From assembly GCA_009841075.1 (NCBI GenBank), contig VXMP01000088.1, positions 1 through 61,163 of the forward strand: a stretch of 61,163 bases of DNA. The letters are read 5' to 3'. Positions within the stretch are counted from its first letter, which is position 1. Each line of letters begins with the position of its first letter. Under the pieces are notes generated by a model. It was given only the letters and a program-made list of their open reading frames with translations, made no database searches and was not told the origin of the DNA. A program made the position numbers and the translations under genes. Shown here piece by piece: positions 60,201 through 61,163 of the stretch. Source of the DNA: Acidimicrobiia bacterium (GTDB lineage Bacteria > Actinomycetota > Acidimicrobiia > Spongiisociales > Spongiisociaceae).

Positions 60201-61163
60201 GCTGGTTCTCCCCACAGCCACCACCATTTCCGCCCATGTTGAATTGCCCACGTCCGACATGGTCGGTCAGATACTTGATTCTTCGGGAAACCTGGTCACG
60301 CCCAGTCGACCCGGCTATCTGGAGCCTTTTGGAACGCAAGCTGTTTTCCATACCGCGTTAGATGCGGGAACGTACTACATCCAGATGGGAATGGGCGATC
60401 GGGTTCGGGATGAACCCTACTTCCTTTATGTGAATGAGTCACCAGGGGCGGCGGCTGCTACCCGTGCCGAGGCGGTGAATCTGCCGCAGCATACGGTGGC
60501 GGCCGGTACCGCCCAACAGGATGCTGACTCGCTCTATCGGGTCGTTCTGGCTGAGGAAACCATGATCGAGCTAAGGGGGAGCAGCATGGTCGACGAGATG
60601 GTGGTCGAGCTGCAGGACACAAACGGTAATCCGCTGGATATCGGCGTCTACAAGGGTGAGGTGGAAGAGCCGTTGGCAACGGTACACACCTTTATGATCA
60701 GGGAGTTTCTGCCCGCCGGAACGTACTATCTGAACGTCAAATTCAAGAACCCCGGCAGCATCGGATCGTTTCTTACCCTGCTGCACATCGAACCCCGATA
60801 CCTCCAACAGCAGCGGCTATGCCCGCCTGGACAACTCGGGGTAAGCGACCATTTGCACGGATGTCAGTGGTATTTGCACAACACCGGACAGCTGGGCGGC
60901 GTGTCAGGGGAGGATATCAATATCGGCAACGCCTGGGCCACCACCAAGGGTGACGGCATCAACGTGACCGTTGTCGACGAAGGCCTTGATTTCCGCCACA
61001 TTGATTTGATAGACAACTTCGACCTGGCCACCAGCGGCAGCGCCTTCGGGGATCCGGCGGACGTTTTGGCCAGAGAGCCCAACGAACACGGCACCTTGGT
61101 GGGCGGGGTAATCGGGGCTCGGGATAATGGGGTGGGTGTGGTTGGCGTGGCACCTCGGGCGAC
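54217..61163 (+). CDS. Giant secreted subtilisin-like (S8) modular protease, 3' truncated by window
   Basis: The frame is open for more than 2315 codons and leaves the window. Order: signal peptide (to about 34), FN3 (39-135), PPC-like beta domains (145-510), first S8 domain with Asp573 (VVDEGID), His610 (GHGTAVAG), Asn712 (AAGNEGQ) and Ser784 (GGTSASAPM), P/proprotein-convertase domain (about 890-1000), Calx-beta (1002-1125), an unnamed domain starting DWGLVPSNLNAGDRFRLLF (1129-1342), and three more Calx-beta (about 1345-1725). A second FN3, PPC set and S8 domain follow, with Asp2254 and His2291. Two S8 domains in one chain are unusual. Extracellular proteolysis or adhesion is inferred. Confidence 0.88.
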   Translation, partial: MNRFSLWWRGGPAALSAIAVWSLALTLGSPSVAQSLGVPTVQQVVAGEGSLTIVWVPPANDAGIVGYDVRYINSNVTDKSDDTAWTEVADVWKEGNLIAVIEGLTNGTSYDVAIRARTSSLTSNWSAAISGTPADPGSTVSTASTIYSDIPLQAELSSGSDVDFYTFTVVSESEYIIWTTGETDTFGELTMSDGTSHTPFPIANNDRGFEPESNNFMIFGTVTPGTYYFKVTKGPDRQQGIGPYIIHLHLSEDTTGRSDAMPVTLNSRTPGVVDSGVGLLLGPDTDFSQDRDFYRLDISTETSISVHVDTYIIMVAEILDSNGKVVVPNQPGYLRQPGKYLLPSEDIHQFALHASLSAGTYYIRLASDFITVSNPYGPDLRIPHDAPYFLHVNESPVPAATLSKAVDLPINTVAGGTAAQDSDSIYRLILAEGMPIELSGSSRTDEMSVELLDQAGNPLDIGVYKDHHEEGLTTVHSFLVREVLDAGTYYLNVRFKNPGSKGRFLTLLLPNYQYLRQQQECPPGQLGVDDHLHGCQWHLRNTGQLGGVSGEDINLGDAWTTTQGAGINVVVVDEGIDYLHVDLRDNFDPDTSGSAFGDQADLLAREHSGHGTAVAGIIGARDNGVGVVGVAPRATISAFQIFDQRNLPTDLAGLIKAFSLSDTEVSIRNHSWAPDTLEPNGVLETTLEMALEDSRTNGDGGKGTLQIQAAGNEGQEGGYTTHNRFLNNRGVAAVCGVDDQGNHYIHSTPGSNLWVCAPTFGAGRPGIATTEAENRYRMDFGGTSASAPMVSGVAALVRAANRELTWRDTKLILSDSTRVVSDGDSSWADGAAKYSDPSEIYRYSHLFGFGVVDADRAVKLAQNWTLLPDEMSVSATQSTGVMVVDFQPNAAESSVDVQGAVSFIEHVEVTMDVATDDFRDLDIELVSPSGKISKLSVPHQCDPFYGDNCDVDGQVVMSSTRHLGENSKGTWTLRIIYDGFPFGRTTMVTSWGLTIYGHTKAQVVVPAGVWVPEEEGSASIDLKGDPLLEVSLTAAFADGTAVGGSDCSTDSPDFDNDSPATQTLTAGTSAHSLSVISVCSDTSGEGDETFTVTLTASPGVFDTSEPHCSSPTSCTVTVHIIDDDEVVPVPTDWGLVPSNLNAGDRFRLLFKTSTTRDATATGIGVYDSFVRAAASASGAHNDLKAYADRFKVFGSTEAVSARVHNALWNGTGWVDRSTSISSSGVPIYWPTGEKYADNYYELCDFGSLSDSEKTALENGFHYGNIRSESGASETTDREPFTGTGQSCETLDNLYLGASPDVRHGAAGAATEGDNAWDVSPWSEGSKPGSESGPFYALSPVFEVSSAPTVDLVVTPTEVAEGGSVTLSATISTTQSVMLSIPLSYTDGTATEGSDYSPGGGVGFLPNMMNSSNTTLNTTDDNVYEKNETFTISLGTLPSTPTLQPGATSSVEVTITDEADRPQMSIAWTKSAVTVEEGKEASFTITADRASSFDQAITVSTGEASSPPSAASGFDYTALSGTTITLPAGALTATGAIRVTKDRLDESTREKFRVELDAPSATADYTIHSVDYRSADLSIIDQNPTNISLSVQGGAAAIAEEGGTKEFTVGISRALEGSESLTVTLNLAGTAEAGTDYALSAACTGGVVCDLTTNPANPTITFSSGGPTEVSVTLTALQDTIDEGTHETVIVGLATPSASDWSNLDGGAAHLVRPTTFALTDDDAPQSLEMPTVRHVVEGEQSLTVAWDPPSGASEIIGYDVRYILSSSTSKNDPDSWTELADVWSSERRAAPFLRGGLTAVVEELENGTSYDVAVRARTTSLTSGWSAAVAGTPAEPGSTVTTASTVYSDVPVQAELSSTRDVDFYTFTVNSTSDYIIWSTGDTDTVGEITLSDGTSRTPPLRHNNANLIEIGLHNFAMIGTFTPGTYYVKVTSGTFSRSPTHLWRGTGTYTLHIHLSEDTTGLSDAPTVTVGSRTTALMNSTFDSVIHPDSDFFKLVLPTATTISAHVELPTSDMVGQILDSSGNLVTPSRPGYLEPFGTQAVFHTALDAGTYYIQMGMGDRVRDEPYFLYVNESPGAAAATRAEAVNLPQHTVAAGTAQQDADSLYRVVLAEETMIELRGSSMVDEMVVELQDTNGNPLDIGVYKGEVEEPLATVHTFMIREFLPAGTYYLNVKFKNPGSIGSFLTLLHIEPRYLQQQRLCPPGQLGVSDHLHGCQWYLHNTGQLGGVSGEDINIGNAWATTKGDGINVTVVDEGLDFRHIDLIDNFDLATSGSAFGDPADVLAREPNEHGTLVGGVIGARDNGVGVVGVAPRA
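54331..56150 (+). repeat. First copy of FN3-PPC-S8 module (second at about 59400-61163)
   Basis: The two modules share extended near-identical protein blocks such as GTSYDVA, DVDFYTFTV, GTYY, and CQW-x-L-x-N-T-G-Q-L-G-G-V-S-G-E-D-I-N. In DNA, TCATATGATGTGGCG occurs at 54541 and 59641 (5100 nt apart), and the GTCAGGGGAGGA of the protease start at 55860 and 60903 (5043 nt apart). The blocks show a large in-frame duplication within one gene. Long identical stretches could also confuse assembly. Confidence 0.85.

Overview
The window looks like a chromosomal segment of a high-GC actinobacterium, with an acidimicrobial or marine/sponge-associated lineage the most likely; this is inference from gene content, since there is no rRNA. 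Pointers are an F420-dependent luciferase-like oxidoreductase of the Rv2161c type, a mycobacterial-type nitrobindin, a LigB-like ATP-dependent DNA ligase, clustered pdxS-pdxT-yebC, hpnCDE hopanoid genes, and a giant secreted subtilase built from FN3, PPC and Calx-beta modules. No rRNA, tRNA, CRISPR array or intact transposase was recognised.

Left third (1-20.5 kb), conserved metabolism and envelope. A minus-strand gcvT-gcvH-gcvPA-gcvPB operon (glycine cleavage with a split P-protein) is followed by nitrobindin and msrA, then by an F420 oxidoreductase. A plus-strand envelope operon comes next: SLH-domain protein, acidic lipoprotein, efflux adaptor with a peptidoglycan-binding domain, ABC ATPase and FtsX/MacB-type permease. 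After it lie an alpha/beta hydrolase, DNA ligase, an MFS transporter, class I aldolase, a CoA-transferase and two small membrane proteins.

Middle third (20.5-42.2 kb), accessory island with defence-like genes and many broken genes. It opens with a frameshifted Phd/YefM antitoxin with no toxin, a 560-nt gene-free block and a frameshifted small membrane protein. The core is an Eco57I/MmeI-like adenine methyltransferase, a PLD-nuclease/SNF2-helicase fusion and a DUF262-HNH (GmrSD-like) nuclease, tightly packed and overlapping. The methyltransferase carries a G10 tract and a (GA)15 tract. Just after the GA tract, three diverged copies of one short coding segment lie in three different reading frames, and only one frame continues to the true C-terminus; this looks like a phase-variable or recombining gene. 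Further along are an unknown protein, a membrane coiled-coil protein in AT-rich DNA, a STAND-like ATPase and a CPA2 antiporter. Then come a thiamine-diphosphate enzyme split by an in-frame stop, a frameshifted prephenate dehydratase, a membrane-anchored PLD protein, and a four-gene tandem array of membrane-anchored coiled-coil paralogues.

Right third (42.2 kb to the end), core genes and a surface protease. It holds a UbiE/MenG-like methyltransferase, an AIM24-family protein, the hpnC-hpnD-hpnE-polyprenyl synthase operon (squalene/hopanoid precursor synthesis), msrB, a membrane-bound molybdopterin oxidoreductase, yebC, and pdxT-pdxS (pyridoxal phosphate synthase). A truncated AAA-ATPase remnant and a Fur-like box precede a secreted lipoprotein and a giant, window-truncated protein. 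That protein begins a second complete FN3-PPC-S8 module about 5.1 kb after the first.
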